From positions 1,189,345 to 1,253,344 of the forward strand of contig MU004237.1 in NCBI GenBank assembly GCA_010405405.1: a stretch of 64,000 nucleotides of DNA. Direction: 5' to 3'. Position 1 is the first letter of the stretch. Every line of letters begins with the position of its first letter. The translations under genes and the position numbers were made by a program. The notes under the pieces are model-generated. The model did no database searches and was not told the DNA's origin. It saw nothing but the letters and a program-made list of their open reading frames with translations. Shown piece after piece: positions 1-11,320 of the stretch. The DNA is from Microthyrium microscopicum (lineage: Eukaryota > Ascomycota > Dothideomycetes > Microthyriales > Microthyriaceae).

Positions 1-775
1 AAAAGTATCAAAATGGCTGATGAAGAGTGTTAGACTGATTGACTTCAATTCAATGTAGTCGGAATGGTCAAAAACTTTGAGAGAAGGAGCGATGCAGGAT
101 ATTAGAGATGGAGATGAGAAAAAAGGCAGGCGCGATGGATGCCAGGATGATGGGGTCTGGTGGCGACGCGCTTCGCGACAAACGGATCGCGGTGTCAGGT
201 GTCAAGTGCAAAGCCACTTACTGCCTGATTTGGGTGCACTAGCAGGGGTTCCACTCCTGCTGGCTGCCAATGTCTCTCATACTGAAGCTGTCTAACAAAA
301 TACTTTAATTGTCAAAGAATACACTGATGCAGTCTGAATACTTGCAGTTAATAGCTTACACAGTATATTGTATTCAGCAGTGGTGATAGTATTATCGTCG
401 TTGATAATCATAGTCGAATGAATCGTTGCCCAGACAACTTGAAATCTAAACATTGTTCCATATCTGTACTAGCGCCTTATCGGACTTGTCAGGCACGGTC
501 TAGGTTTGTGATGATCAACGCAACGGCTTCAGTGCTTGCTGAGCCTCAACTTCCACCATGATGTCCAAACTACCCACAACGCGTTTTCCATTCGCCCAAC
601 ATACGCGTATTACTACGGCAGCAATTCCACGGTTCTAACTCTTACTTTATGCTATACCCTACTTTACCAGAGACCTAGCTTCTCTTCACCCTCAATCTCA
701 CTTCTCGACTTTCCCATAACATAAACAAACCCCTCTCGCGCTCCAAGCGCAAAGCTTCCACCCCATATCATCACC
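1..775. other. Upstream region of the cdc11 gene, no supported gene
   Basis: Only short open frames without family resemblance are present. The last 200 bases before the start at 776 are rich in C and T, as in fungal promoters and leaders, and contain two ACGCGT boxes listed separately. The window starts inside this intergenic region, so the neighbour to the left is not visible. Confidence 0.6.
579..608 (+). promoter_or_regulatory. Two MCB-type boxes (ACGCGT) upstream of cdc11
   Basis: The palindrome ACGCGT occurs at 579-584 and again at 603-608, about 170-200 bases before the start codon of the Cdc11/Nud1 gene. In yeasts this is the MluI cell-cycle box bound by MBF-type Mbp1/Swi6 complexes, which drives G1/S transcription. 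Activity here is inferred from sequence and position only. Confidence 0.45.
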
Positions 776-3700
776 ATGAATCAATGGCTAGACGACCTCT
801 CTGAGGACTGGCCTTCTCAACCCCCCTCTCTCGCCGCTTCACAATCTTCACGCCAGCTAGGATCTTCAACAAGCAGAATACCACGCTCCATACGAGGCTC
901 GGGAGCACAGTTACACACGGGCAAGAGTTTGCGTCGCAGTACCAATGGGTCAATCAATGTTTCTCAGCGACGCACATCGGCTCTATCCGAACGCACAAGT
1001 AGTCGGGAAAACATAATACCGGCTACTGACACGGCCCCACGATTAAGCAAGCCTAAAAAGCTTTCAAGTTTTAGAAGATCATTGTCTGCTGAGTCGGCGC
1101 AATCTGCGGCCATGTACGAGACGGTTGAAAAGAAGGCCTTCACACCATCGCCAAAGAAGGTGCAGAACACAGACGAGACACCCGAGTGGCGAAGAAGATT
1201 ACTCATGGGAGAGCGTGGTTTAGATCAAACTGATTTATTTGCGCCATCCAAAATCGAGTCACTATTTCAAAAGCCCCCACCGGTCGAGGATAAACAACAA
1301 CGAACCCGCGGTTTATCCTTCCTAAAAGGACTGGAAACAATACCATCTAGTCCACCATGGCAGCCAACTGGCATGCTTTCGTTCGCGTCGATGGATCAAG
1401 TGGCTGAAGAGGAAGATGAAGAGGTGGGAACTTTGGATCCAGTTCAAGAGAGCGATGAGTTATCAAGAGCGTCCAGTCGGCAAGCAGGCTCAGTTATCAT
1501 AAATCACAACACTGGGGTGGAACAACAAGCGGAAGACGATGATGTGTTCACCGATGGTGCGTCCTCCTTAGGATCCATGGTAAAACCCATGCGACGTGGA
1601 AAACATAGCGCTGCATATTCCAATACCCTATCCAAGCGATCAAGGCAGTCTAGTGCGCAATCAGCCAACTCGAATTACGACTCGTTCAGCGCTGTTTTCA
1701 TTGGCAAGCATCAAACAGCTGATGGTGGTGTTACATATGCGCCGATAGACATGTCAACAAACGAACTGGCAGAACGATTAGCACATATGGGTATGAGCAA
1801 CACATCAGAACAAGTCCAGCGCAAAGTATCAATACGGAGCAGTCGACCGCTTTCGGAATCTCCTGTAAAGTCTGATGATCTCCCGGATGATCTCCCAGCA
1901 GGAACTCCAGATATGATCAGTATTGGCGAGTTCGTTACCACTAAACGTGGTGGCTTTGCGGATGATAGCTCTTTTATGCATCGACCGCTTAGTCCTTCGC
2001 CAACCAAAGCGGATGAGTCTGGGCTTAGACCGGAAGATATAGATGAAGAAGACGAAGATTCGTATGGCGATTTTTCCATGGCTCAACAAAACCCCTTTCT
2101 CCAGTCCCGGGAGACTACCAACCCATCCAATGCTACCACAACAGTACGGCGGGAGGCTTCTAGAGGTGCTTCGCGGTCGGCATCGTTGACTGAAAAGGTA
2201 CGAGATACTCCATACGAGACATCTCATCGTGTAGTGTCGACCACTAGTCAATTTGGTCAGGGGGAATTGGATGACCACGAATTCCCGGAAGATTCTTTTG
2301 TTGAGGATGGAGGTCTTAATGATTTACCAAGTCGCTCACCCTCCCCCGATGTCATGCCACCAGGTGCACAGCAACAATTCAAATTTCGAGAGGAATCATA
2401 CTCCAATCCTAACATGGAAACGATTGATACCTTCCGCGGAAAACGGAAATTATCCAAGATTTCAGCGCGTAGTACGATATCTGTAAACAAACGAGGGTCT
2501 GTCAAGCGAGGATTGAAGCGTGATACTTTGGCCGTACCAGAACCAGAAGTCGAGCAGAATTTTGCTGAAGGAAAACGACCACCGCCATCACCTTTCAAGA
2601 ACCCTACACCAAAACGTCGGCGAACTCTACAACAGCGAGAGTTGACACCAGAGCCTCCTCGAGAAACTTCCCTGGCTCTTCAGCAATCTCATGAGCGTAT
2701 GCAGTCTGCGATCGGAAAACGTAAAGATGCTCGAACCGGCAGCTTCATGCTGCGCGCTCCACCAAACATCCTTGCCGATCGTAAGATTCTTCGACCGCGG
2801 AACCCGACTCCAAGCCAGCGACGTGATGACTTGGTGGAAATTGAGATTGAAGAAGCGACTGAACTCTCGATCCACAGCTCGCCAAAACTACAGTCCATTC
2901 AGAAGCATTTGAACCAACCTTTGTCCCCCAATGCCTCTTCAGATGTTATTCAGACCCATCTCGTTGCCAGTGAAGTTGCTGCTTTTAGTGAAAGAATAGC
3001 TCATGGCATGCACGATGATAGTCGAAAGCGGTCAGTCACAACCCAGGATTTTCTGGACGAAGCTTTGAAGATCATGAGTTTCATTCGCAACAAAGGACGA
3101 CCAAATAGCGGGTTGGACAATCTTGCAGAATCTCATCTTGAAAACGAGGAAGAAGTGGCGCAGTTTCAGCAACAGATGGAACATTCGGGCTTCTCAGATA
3201 TTCCTTCTGGTCTTAGCATTTCAAGACCACCATCGCGGGAAGACGGAAAGGGTGGTTGGCGGACACGTCAAGTACAAGAGCGTCGACCTTCACTCATCAA
3301 GCATCTTCAAAAGTTCCAGGAGAGCGAAGATGATAGCTTCATGGGAAATTCAGTTGGATCCAAGTTCGGTCAACAAGTACAACGAGTTGCATCCCGCATC
3401 GAGGCCATAGAGAGTGATCCACCCGGAATCGAGATCATCCAGGCACATACCCGGACCGATTCGGCCACTACTGGTGAAGCTCGCGGATCCTCTCGCTCGC
3501 ATGATACCGCAGGATCTCGGCATAGTTCGCAGACTTCCGTCGATAGCACTTTGGCTCGTACCACCGGTTCCAGAAAATCGGAGACAGTAGCGCAGATCGC
3601 ACCAGAAGCTGTTGCACATTTGATTCCCGAGCAGGTGGCGGGCATGAGCTTTGATCCTGAAAAGGGTATCTGGGCAAAAGTCAAAAGTCCACGAAAGGAG

Positions 3701-6109
3701 TCGCATAGCACGCAGCCAGCCGAGGAGGAAGAGGAGCCAGTTCCGGAGTTCAGCGATATTCCCACAAGCGAAGACGATCCATTCGCAGAGATTGACGATT
3801 TGACATATGATGAGGAAGAAGAGCAACGTCGACTCAGTCGGCCCACTGACGTTGATGCCATTGACCATAGCACGTTGAATGAGCAGATACTTCACCGCCA
3901 TAGGGAACGGGACGCCATATCGTTGCGATCGAAGTTGCTTCGAAGAAGTCAGACTGCTCCGGAGTCGGTGTCTCAGCTGGATTCCACATTCAACTCACCC
4001 GTTCAGTCACCTGCTCCACTCAAAGAATTCCATCCACAAAAGCAGAATCAAGGTGATGGAGAAGTCAAGAAACCCGGTACATCCAATAGTGTGGAATCTG
4101 TCGAACACGAGATCAAGATCAACGAAGGTCGAGACCATCATGAGAAAGTCAAGAAGACTCGAAAGATCACGCTATCTATTCCAGTCTCAATGGCATCATC
4201 GACAAATATCAATAATGCCAAAGTGGACATGAAAGACTTTGCAGATCTACCATCTACGCCTGATAAATCCGAGTCGCAACTTGATCGAGAATATGAACAG
4301 CCATCACACTCAGTGCCTCGCATGACTGTGACTGCACCATCCACATCCACTTTCCAATCTTCGCCTCTGCCTCCATTGGAAGAGGACCACGAACTCTCGT
4401 TCCTTAGTACTGGTCCCTCGCGCCGGCATGTCAACTTCTCTGTGTCACTTTCACGTGTTCAACCATCGAAAACAAACAAGGCCATCATACAGTCTAGTCC
4501 TTCTCATGATGTGACGTTTTATATGAGCGAATTGAGCGATTTCACTGTTCATCAAACCGACGAACGACAGGTTCGTACTCGGCCTGCTCCAAAACACAAG
4601 GTGGACCATCAGCTCGAAGATCGCTTTTCTTGGGGCAACCATCTCCTTGTAAAAGCGCTTCAGGATAATGAGCCAGAAGAGCCGTATTGGGAAGATCTGA
4701 GAACCGTTGATCTCAGTGGAAAAGAGCTAATGTCTTTGCATTTACTTGACGAGCTTTGCGATCATCTTGAGAAGGCTGATCTCAGTAACAATCGCCTAGA
4801 ACAACTCAGCGGAGCGCCATCGTCTCTACGATGCCTAGACGTTCATCAGAACCTGCTCAGCGGTTTGACTTGGTGGGGACATTTGACAAATTTGCAATAT
4901 CTCGACGTTTCAAACAACAACATCGACAGCCTTGCTGGTTTCAACTGTCTGATACATTTGCGGGAACTCAAGGCCGACAACAATAAAATTACTAGCCTTG
5001 ATGGACTGCATAGCCTTGATGGTTTACTGAAAGTCAGCCTTCGAAGCAACAACATCTGCGGTACTGTTGATTTCGATGGCTCTGGTCTTCAGCGTCTAGA
5101 GTGCCTTGATCTTGGCCAAAACCAGATCAGCTCAATGACGAATCTGCATTGGCTAGAAGCACTGCGCGAGCTCACACTCGACGCAAACCAGATGACTACA
5201 TATTCATCGACACATACACGACAGTGTAATAGACTAGAATATCTCGATCTGTCCTCAAACGCTCTCATCTCTATCACCGCTGGATCCTTCCTCCCGGCCT
5301 TGAAAAGCCTTAACCTCGACCACAACGCCCTCAGCGGCACTGCCATCGGTCTAGACCAAATCCATCATCTCGACCTACTCTCCCTCCGCTCCCAAACCCT
5401 CTCCAAACCCCTCTCCCTCCCTCTTTACATGCCAGATATAACCTCCCTCAACCTCTCCCTGAACGCTCTGGACCCGGAGCTCCTCACCTCCTCTACAATC
5501 ATCCACGGGCTCCAAACCCTCGAATTAGCGTCCTGTGGCCTAACCTCCCTGCCACCAACGTTCGGTCTCAGCGCCCCAAATTTACGCGCCATCAACCTCA
5601 ACTTCAACGCTCTCAAAGACCTCCGCCCTCTCCTCAACATCAAACGCCTATCCATCCTATCCCTCGCCAGCAACCGCCTCTCACGCCTCCGCAAAACCAT
5701 GGCCGTCCTGTCAAAACTATCCCATCTCGACGCCATAGACATGCGCGCCAATCCCTTCACAATCGGCTTCCACGAACCCCTGGAATCATTGCTAGCGAAC
5801 ACGCCCCTATTACCACCAGCCAGCCCTCAACACACCAAAGAACACTCCTCCGTGGAGCTGATCCAGCCACTAGCAGGCGCACCGTTAACACTACCATGGA
5901 CAGCAGCCCGCGGCACAGAACGCGCATGGGTAGCCCATCTCGACGCAGATACACGCCTACGACGCCGCGTCTATGGGATCTTGCTGGCGCGTAGTTGTAG
6001 CAAGCTGAGATATCTGGATGGCTGTGTATTTGAGCGGAAGGAAGCCTTGGTGCGGGATGAGGTTTGGGAACGATTAGTTGCGCTTGGAGTATTGCGACGA
6101 AAGGAGTGA
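776..6109 (+). CDS. cdc11: Septation initiation network scaffold, Cdc11/Nud1 family, LRR protein
   Basis: One uninterrupted frame encodes 1777 residues. The first roughly 1280 residues are low-complexity, rich in Ser, Glu, Asp and Pro, with many SP/TP sites suited to cell-cycle kinases. From about residue 1300 to 1720 there is a run of leucine-rich repeats of the LxxLxLxxNxL type (for example LECLDLGQNQI), followed by a short Arg-rich end. A long disordered N-terminus with a C-terminal LRR block is the layout of S. pombe Cdc11 and S. cerevisiae Nud1, the spindle-pole-body scaffolds that recruit the septation/mitotic-exit kinase cascade. The N-terminal WLDDLSEDW and EWRRRLL segments agree with fungal members of this family. 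The start is the first ATG of the frame, in an ACC-ATG context. Two ACGCGT boxes upstream suggest cell-cycle control. Family call is firm; partners are inferred from homologues. Confidence 0.85.
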   Translation: MNQWLDDLSEDWPSQPPSLAASQSSRQLGSSTSRIPRSIRGSGAQLHTGKSLRRSTNGSINVSQRRTSALSERTSSRENIIPATDTAPRLSKPKKLSSFRRSLSAESAQSAAMYETVEKKAFTPSPKKVQNTDETPEWRRRLLMGERGLDQTDLFAPSKIESLFQKPPPVEDKQQRTRGLSFLKGLETIPSSPPWQPTGMLSFASMDQVAEEEDEEVGTLDPVQESDELSRASSRQAGSVIINHNTGVEQQAEDDDVFTDGASSLGSMVKPMRRGKHSAAYSNTLSKRSRQSSAQSANSNYDSFSAVFIGKHQTADGGVTYAPIDMSTNELAERLAHMGMSNTSEQVQRKVSIRSSRPLSESPVKSDDLPDDLPAGTPDMISIGEFVTTKRGGFADDSSFMHRPLSPSPTKADESGLRPEDIDEEDEDSYGDFSMAQQNPFLQSRETTNPSNATTTVRREASRGASRSASLTEKVRDTPYETSHRVVSTTSQFGQGELDDHEFPEDSFVEDGGLNDLPSRSPSPDVMPPGAQQQFKFREESYSNPNMETIDTFRGKRKLSKISARSTISVNKRGSVKRGLKRDTLAVPEPEVEQNFAEGKRPPPSPFKNPTPKRRRTLQQRELTPEPPRETSLALQQSHERMQSAIGKRKDARTGSFMLRAPPNILADRKILRPRNPTPSQRRDDLVEIEIEEATELSIHSSPKLQSIQKHLNQPLSPNASSDVIQTHLVASEVAAFSERIAHGMHDDSRKRSVTTQDFLDEALKIMSFIRNKGRPNSGLDNLAESHLENEEEVAQFQQQMEHSGFSDIPSGLSISRPPSREDGKGGWRTRQVQERRPSLIKHLQKFQESEDDSFMGNSVGSKFGQQVQRVASRIEAIESDPPGIEIIQAHTRTDSATTGEARGSSRSHDTAGSRHSSQTSVDSTLARTTGSRKSETVAQIAPEAVAHLIPEQVAGMSFDPEKGIWAKVKSPRKESHSTQPAEEEEEPVPEFSDIPTSEDDPFAEIDDLTYDEEEEQRRLSRPTDVDAIDHSTLNEQILHRHRERDAISLRSKLLRRSQTAPESVSQLDSTFNSPVQSPAPLKEFHPQKQNQGDGEVKKPGTSNSVESVEHEIKINEGRDHHEKVKKTRKITLSIPVSMASSTNINNAKVDMKDFADLPSTPDKSESQLDREYEQPSHSVPRMTVTAPSTSTFQSSPLPPLEEDHELSFLSTGPSRRHVNFSVSLSRVQPSKTNKAIIQSSPSHDVTFYMSELSDFTVHQTDERQVRTRPAPKHKVDHQLEDRFSWGNHLLVKALQDNEPEEPYWEDLRTVDLSGKELMSLHLLDELCDHLEKADLSNNRLEQLSGAPSSLRCLDVHQNLLSGLTWWGHLTNLQYLDVSNNNIDSLAGFNCLIHLRELKADNNKITSLDGLHSLDGLLKVSLRSNNICGTVDFDGSGLQRLECLDLGQNQISSMTNLHWLEALRELTLDANQMTTYSSTHTRQCNRLEYLDLSSNALISITAGSFLPALKSLNLDHNALSGTAIGLDQIHHLDLLSLRSQTLSKPLSLPLYMPDITSLNLSLNALDPELLTSSTIIHGLQTLELASCGLTSLPPTFGLSAPNLRAINLNFNALKDLRPLLNIKRLSILSLASNRLSRLRKTMAVLSKLSHLDAIDMRANPFTIGFHEPLESLLANTPLLPPASPQHTKEHSSVELIQPLAGAPLTLPWTAARGTERAWVAHLDADTRLRRRVYGILLARSCSKLRYLDGCVFERKEALVRDEVWERLVALGVLRRKE

Positions 6110-7115
6110 TGGTTGAGAGGGGAAGAGGAGGAAAGTGAAGAGCTGATTGATATTTATCATTTCTAAATATTGTTTTAACTTAGTTGCATTACTTGAAGGC
6201 TTCAAAGGGAATGAAGCATGTATTATATGAGGTTACGCGAAAGGACGCGCTATGGATTGGTAATGAGCATTGGTATGGTGGTTCATGTTGGGCGTTTTTG
6301 TATTGGGCTGTCTGGCATTGGAAGCCAGACTTGTTATTATTTGCAATGAAAGTGCTTCCTCTCATAATCTTTCCCCATCTCTTGAATATGTGGCAATGCT
6401 GTGAAAACTAGTTGATGTCGCCTTGCGACTCGAGCTGAATGAGTGTATGTCCGTCCATAGGTCAATAAATGGAACTCATGGCAATCAATGGCCAAAAAGT
6501 CACGATGTCAAGATATGGAAGCATTTCAAAATATAAGCAGTGATATTCCTACATGCAAGCATTATGATACATTAGCATTCATACCAGTCCTTGTCCTCCA
6601 ATGTCTCCCAGGTTGAAAAATGCTCTCGTAGTATTCTGATACATGATTTTTAGTGATGCTTTAAGTTCCGTCTTTAGCCCAAAGCAATTATTGACCACGC
6701 CCCCACCGCCGATGTGTAATTCTAGAGTGCTAAGTCCTACTGATAAAAGACTCCATGAAATCAATGAGCCCGCCGTGATGATAAATGAGGAAAGGCCAAT
6801 GAGACAAGTCCGAAGGGCCGATGCTGACAGAAATAGTAGATAAGTCCAGGCTTCCGAGCACAAGGTAAGCGAGGATAGTTGATACTGGATAGTTGTGGTG
6901 GAAAAGGATAGGCCGGACTCGAAAGAAAGATTTTCCAAGAGCAATGGCAACGAAGGATAAAAGTCGTAATAAAACCAGAATAGATAGAGCTGCCAGAAAA
7001 GATGCCGTTCGTTGAAAGTGTATTCGTCGCTGAATGTATGCTGATCAAGTGTGCATGCGTAGAATGGTTCAACAAGACCAGTAGCAAGAGGAAGAAAGCA
7101 TGAAGATGGTTTTCA
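6110..7115. other. Intergenic, convergent 3' ends
   Basis: This is the shared downstream region of the cdc11 gene (+) and the eIF4E-binding candidate (-). It is AT-rich in parts. I see no gene, RNA or repeat that can be supported. Confidence 0.55.
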
Positions 7116-10047
7116 TCAGGTCTTGCTGCGAGATGGACCACCAACTGGACCGAATTGGCGAGGACCTCTAGCATTGTACGTATCGTCATCCCGGTCTCGA
7201 CGACTGAAGCGGCGACCAAGACCCTCGCGCCAACGGCGGCCAACGCCCTGAGAAGAATTAGAGCCATCCATGCCCGAAGGACTGCCGTCAACTGAGCGTT
7301 CATGGCTATTGGTAGGACGGAAATGACGAGTGATGTGCTCAAGACGTTTGCCTGGAGACGAACGTTTGGGAGAATCCGGAGACTTTGACGACAACACTGG
7401 ACTTCCAGCAGTTGCAGCGACCCCGCTGATATGGGGTGCACTTCGGATTGGAGGCAGAGAAACGGTTGGAACATTCACAGGCTCTGATTGATTGAAAGCG
7501 CTGTTAGCAAATAAGTTTGAGTGGTAGTCGCGTTGCCAACCTGAATGTTGATCGGACGGCTGGGAGCCATTGTTGCCAGTTGAGGTGGAGTGACGACTGG
7601 AGTTAATTCTGTCAATTATCGCCATATTTTCCATTCGTCGAGCCTCTTCATCAGGCATTTGGTCAAAAGGCTTTGAAAACTCGCCAGAGGAGTTTGAAAG
7701 ATAGGCCATGCGTTCGAGCATATTGATATCCGAACGAGTTTGAGCAGGCATGTGTTGAGCTGGAGGCGTGAGTCCGCGATTACCGGCATATCCTGCCAAG
7801 CCTGAGCTAGGTGGTCCTTGCCTTGCGAGTTGATGGAGTTGTTTGGATGAAGCCTGGAACTGGCCCATTGGACCAGATCGTGCAAGCGGGCCATCACCGG
7901 GAAATCGTGGGACATGAGAAGATCGAGCTGTATTCTACAAGAGCTCGGATCGATCATTTTCCATGAGTGGAAACGACCCAAGTGGCTGCTGGGCTTCCAT
8001 TGCGAAAACCGGGATTGGATTTGGATGTGGCTCGATGGTCTCCGCAGAGCTGGCGTCACTCTGTGCACTACCTCGAAGGGCTTTGTTCAAGCCATCACAA
8101 TAGCCTTGTAGCCAATCTTCGTTCTTGGTCATATTGGAAGGTCGTTTGGATAAGCCAACGAGATAGCCTAGTGTGTACTGGTTGGATTTGCCATCCAAAG
8201 TATGTAACATGGCATCGCTTAGCAGGAAAGATTCTGTGAAGCCTCCCTTGGCGCCATCATCTCCTTTGGGAATCTGAGAAAAGTCAGCACCGATTCGTGT
8301 AAAGAAAGTTTTCGAGATTGGCGAAGAAAAGAATTCACAAAGGTCAGGCTTACCACATCGTTGGGGGAATTGAGCACCTGTTTCTTGGCTGTGCCTTCAT
8401 ACTTGGTCAACGAGTGCTGCTCCGGAGCCACCGGGAAGAAATCAGTCGTTGTCACGCTTGAGCGCGACTTACACTCATCGTCCTTAGCTTCCTGTGTGGT
8501 TGACGTCTTTTGTTCACCAGAAGATTCCTTGCCTGGAGTACGCAGCTCCATTGGCTGATAAGCTGGAGATCTTGGATTCAGACGTGTCGAAGTGGAAGTC
8601 TTGAGCTCGTTCTCCAGTGGGTCCCGAATTGGAACAGCATGCGTACGTTGGTCACGCTGTTGGGTGGGCACATTCTCAACAGGATAGCGATTGAAAGAAG
8701 GAGCCATTGGAACCGGAATGGCTGAAGGGATGGGTGCTGAGACTGGCGTGACTTGAAGTGGACGCTCAGGTGGTGTTCCATGCTCAGCAATATGCTGAGA
8801 TATGTACTCATCGCGTTTTGACGTCAGCTTTTCCAAAGTCTTGCGAAGTGTATCGAGTAAAAGTATGACCTCGCATTTGGAACGAACAAGTGCCTGTTTT
8901 CGTTCAGGATCATGGCCTTCACGAACCTCTCTCTGCTCCAAAGACTTCTTCACTGCTTCGAAACGAAGCTTTGTTTCAGTGACTCGATTGATCTCGTCAT
9001 TAACGTCAACACGCAAAGGATTCTCCTGTTCATCGGATTGGGGTTCCAAGCGTCCAAGGTTGCTGTCGTCAGCAGCGTTCCCGAGACGAGCGTATGTTTC
9101 GTACAGTGCGGAGTGATTCGCAACAGGTACATCCGGAAGCTTTTCTGTGGCCCAACCGCTGTCATAACCATTGAGATGAAGACCACGAATCATGTCCAAG
9201 TGAGCAGTGTAGATTGGATGGTTGCTAGGATGCATCGAGGCAGCGTTTGGATGCAGAAGATGATTCCCAAAACCGTTCGGACGAAGCATGGGGAAGTTGC
9301 CTTCGTCTATCGGATAATGAGGGAAAAGAGGCATCTGAGGGTAGCGAGGATGTCGTCTCGCCTGGAGGAATGAGTTTTCCAACTCGGCTCTGGAGAGAGG
9401 CTGGCGATCGGGAAACCAATGATCACCGTATAGAACGCGATCAGCCTCTGCCTCGATGTCAGGAACGGCCTGTAGGTTGAGTTTGACATCGGTAGGAACA
9501 ATTCGGCCACCAGCAGTGACACGAACTCCAGGAGGGGAGCCATGCTCCTTTAGAAGCTTTTCAGCCTTGTCTCGCTTGAGAGAAGGTGATGGAGATGGTT
9601 TCTTCTTGTCAGCAACGGCTGGAACCGTAAGAGGGGAAGGTGATTGTTTGTTGTCAGAGTTGACAGTTGAACTGTTGTCTAAACCGTTTGCAAGGCCGTT
9701 GTCTACACCGTTTGCAATGCTGTTGCCAGAGACATGCCCTAAACTGTTGCTGGAGGCCTTGGCTGAGGTGCTGGTAGATGGACTAGATTTCATCTTGTAT
9801 GGGGCAAGGGAAGAAGGAACTCTATGGAGAGAGGTGGAGGGTCGTAAAACGTGTTCTCATCATACATTTAGCCACTTCAACCAGCTGCAAAGAACGGCTG
9901 TTACATACCTTTGATGGATTCCTCTGAAGGGAAACGATCCAAGGACACCGTTGGCTCCGGTCCCGACTCTCGTAGAGCTAGCAGTTCCTCCACTTTGTAT
10001 GCAGTGCGAAAATTACCGCCCTTCGGACGAGCAATAGGATCTTGCAT
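7116..10047 (-). CDS. Candidate eIF4E-binding protein (4E-T/Eap1-like motif), with an in-frame TAG
   Basis: Three exons fit in frame: 10047-9909, 9762-8354 and 8273-7116; the intron at 8353-8274 has GTAAGC, GCTGAC and CAG. Near residue 18 the protein has AYKVEELLALRESGPEP, which contains a canonical YxxxxL-hydrophobic eIF4E-binding site; such sites tether translation repressors to the cap-binding protein. The rest is mostly disordered, with an E/K-rich helical stretch near the middle of exon 2 and an Arg-rich, Ser-rich tail. A single in-frame TAG at 7937-7935 follows residue 628; the same frame then runs on for 272 residues without a stop. No good intron spans the TAG; a weak GTTTTC donor would remove 75 nt in frame. 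Either the product ends at 628 residues or the stop is bypassed by splicing or read-through. The start is uncertain: an upstream ATG at 10212 is also in frame, and a leader exon may lie near 10.3-10.5 kb. Function is inferred from the motif only. Confidence 0.5.
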
Positions 10048-11320
10048 CTTCTGATTGATGAACGTATTGAATGGACTGCGTCGTGGCGAAGCAATGGGTT
10101 GATTGGCAATGAAATGAAAGGCGAGTAGACGATCTGCGTAAACAGTGAGCTCAAGCTCCTGACAGAGATACATAAAGATGACAGACTTTGTTGATATGGA
10201 CAAATGTTTCAAAGAAGAGCCGGTGGTTCAAACTGAATTCTATTCTCGTTAGTGATGATCTTCGTGAATCGCCAGCATTGTCTATGGATCAGTCCCAAGC
10301 AATGTTGGAGTTCTGTAAACATACCTGCATATGCAAAAAACGGCAGCACAGTGCTGAGAAATCAATGACCGTACAAGCGGACGTGGGACACAAAAGAAGG
10401 CAAAGAATCGGTGAAGCGATGAACAAAGACAATGAGTGGATTGGGAAGAAGATTGACGATGAGTTGAAGAAGAGTAATCGAGATGATCGGAGGAGGAGAG
10501 AAGTCATCTAAACACTTGTGAGCTTTGGAAGCTATATGCGGCTTCTCCTGCGTCTCATTTTGTGATACACCTGCCAGGTACTGCTCTGCCGTTACGCTTG
10601 AAACTGATGAGATGAGGGACAGCTGCTATCTGGAAGTTCATCTATGAAACGACGTGGAAAGATGAGCAGGTGAAGACAAGTCGTGGATCATCTCGAATAA
10701 GGATCAATGGAGACAAAGTAGAGAACCCAAATTTGATGGCCAGAGATTCCCACTCTTTATGGTGAGACTTGGCAACAGCCATCCTCATTCTCTCGCGCAT
10801 TTTGCACTCCACGGCAAGACCTACATCTCTCCTTCCACGCTCTTTGGAACCCTCTGGAAGTTGTTGGCCCAGCATACCGCTGCTGCGACATCCAATCGCT
10901 AATTGAACATCAATCTTGCCTTGACAGCGTAATTTATATACAATGGATAACGAGCAGGAAACAAGAGTACAACGAGTAATGCCAATGACAATTGGATAGA
11001 GTCCTTCTTGCAATCTTACCAACTTGCTCTTTCAGGGGCTCGGATAAACAGCGATTGACGCGGCCCGAACTTCGGCTCACCACTAGGCTGAGCGCAAGGC
11101 TGTTGTCAGCAGCCGGAGCAACAATGCAGGTTCTACCCAATGTATTAGGTCTGACAGCTCGGTGGTGTCGAATCATCTTTGCAGAATGAATCTGCTGAAA
11201 AACACGCACACAGTCCGAAACATTGCACACAAAGATAAAGGTAGAGCAAAACAACAGCAAATGGGTATCTTGTTCGAAATAACTCACTAACAAGGTCACT
11301 ACCTTCCTATTTTGCCCTCT
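10048..11320. other. Intergenic and probable 5' leader of the eIF4E-binding candidate
   Basis: On the minus strand, 10511-10325 is pyrimidine-rich and ends in a GTATGT donor, so it could be a spliced leader exon for the gene ending at 7116. From 10.6 to 11.3 kb, next to the MRE11 stop, I see no supportable gene or RNA. Confidence 0.4.

Noticed and set aside
9762-9793. Alternative start MKSSPSTS for the eIF4E-binding candidate
   Set aside because: The ATG is preceded by an acceptor-like ACAAG and would drop the motif-bearing exon; the join at 9762 keeps frame. It remains possible as a separate start.
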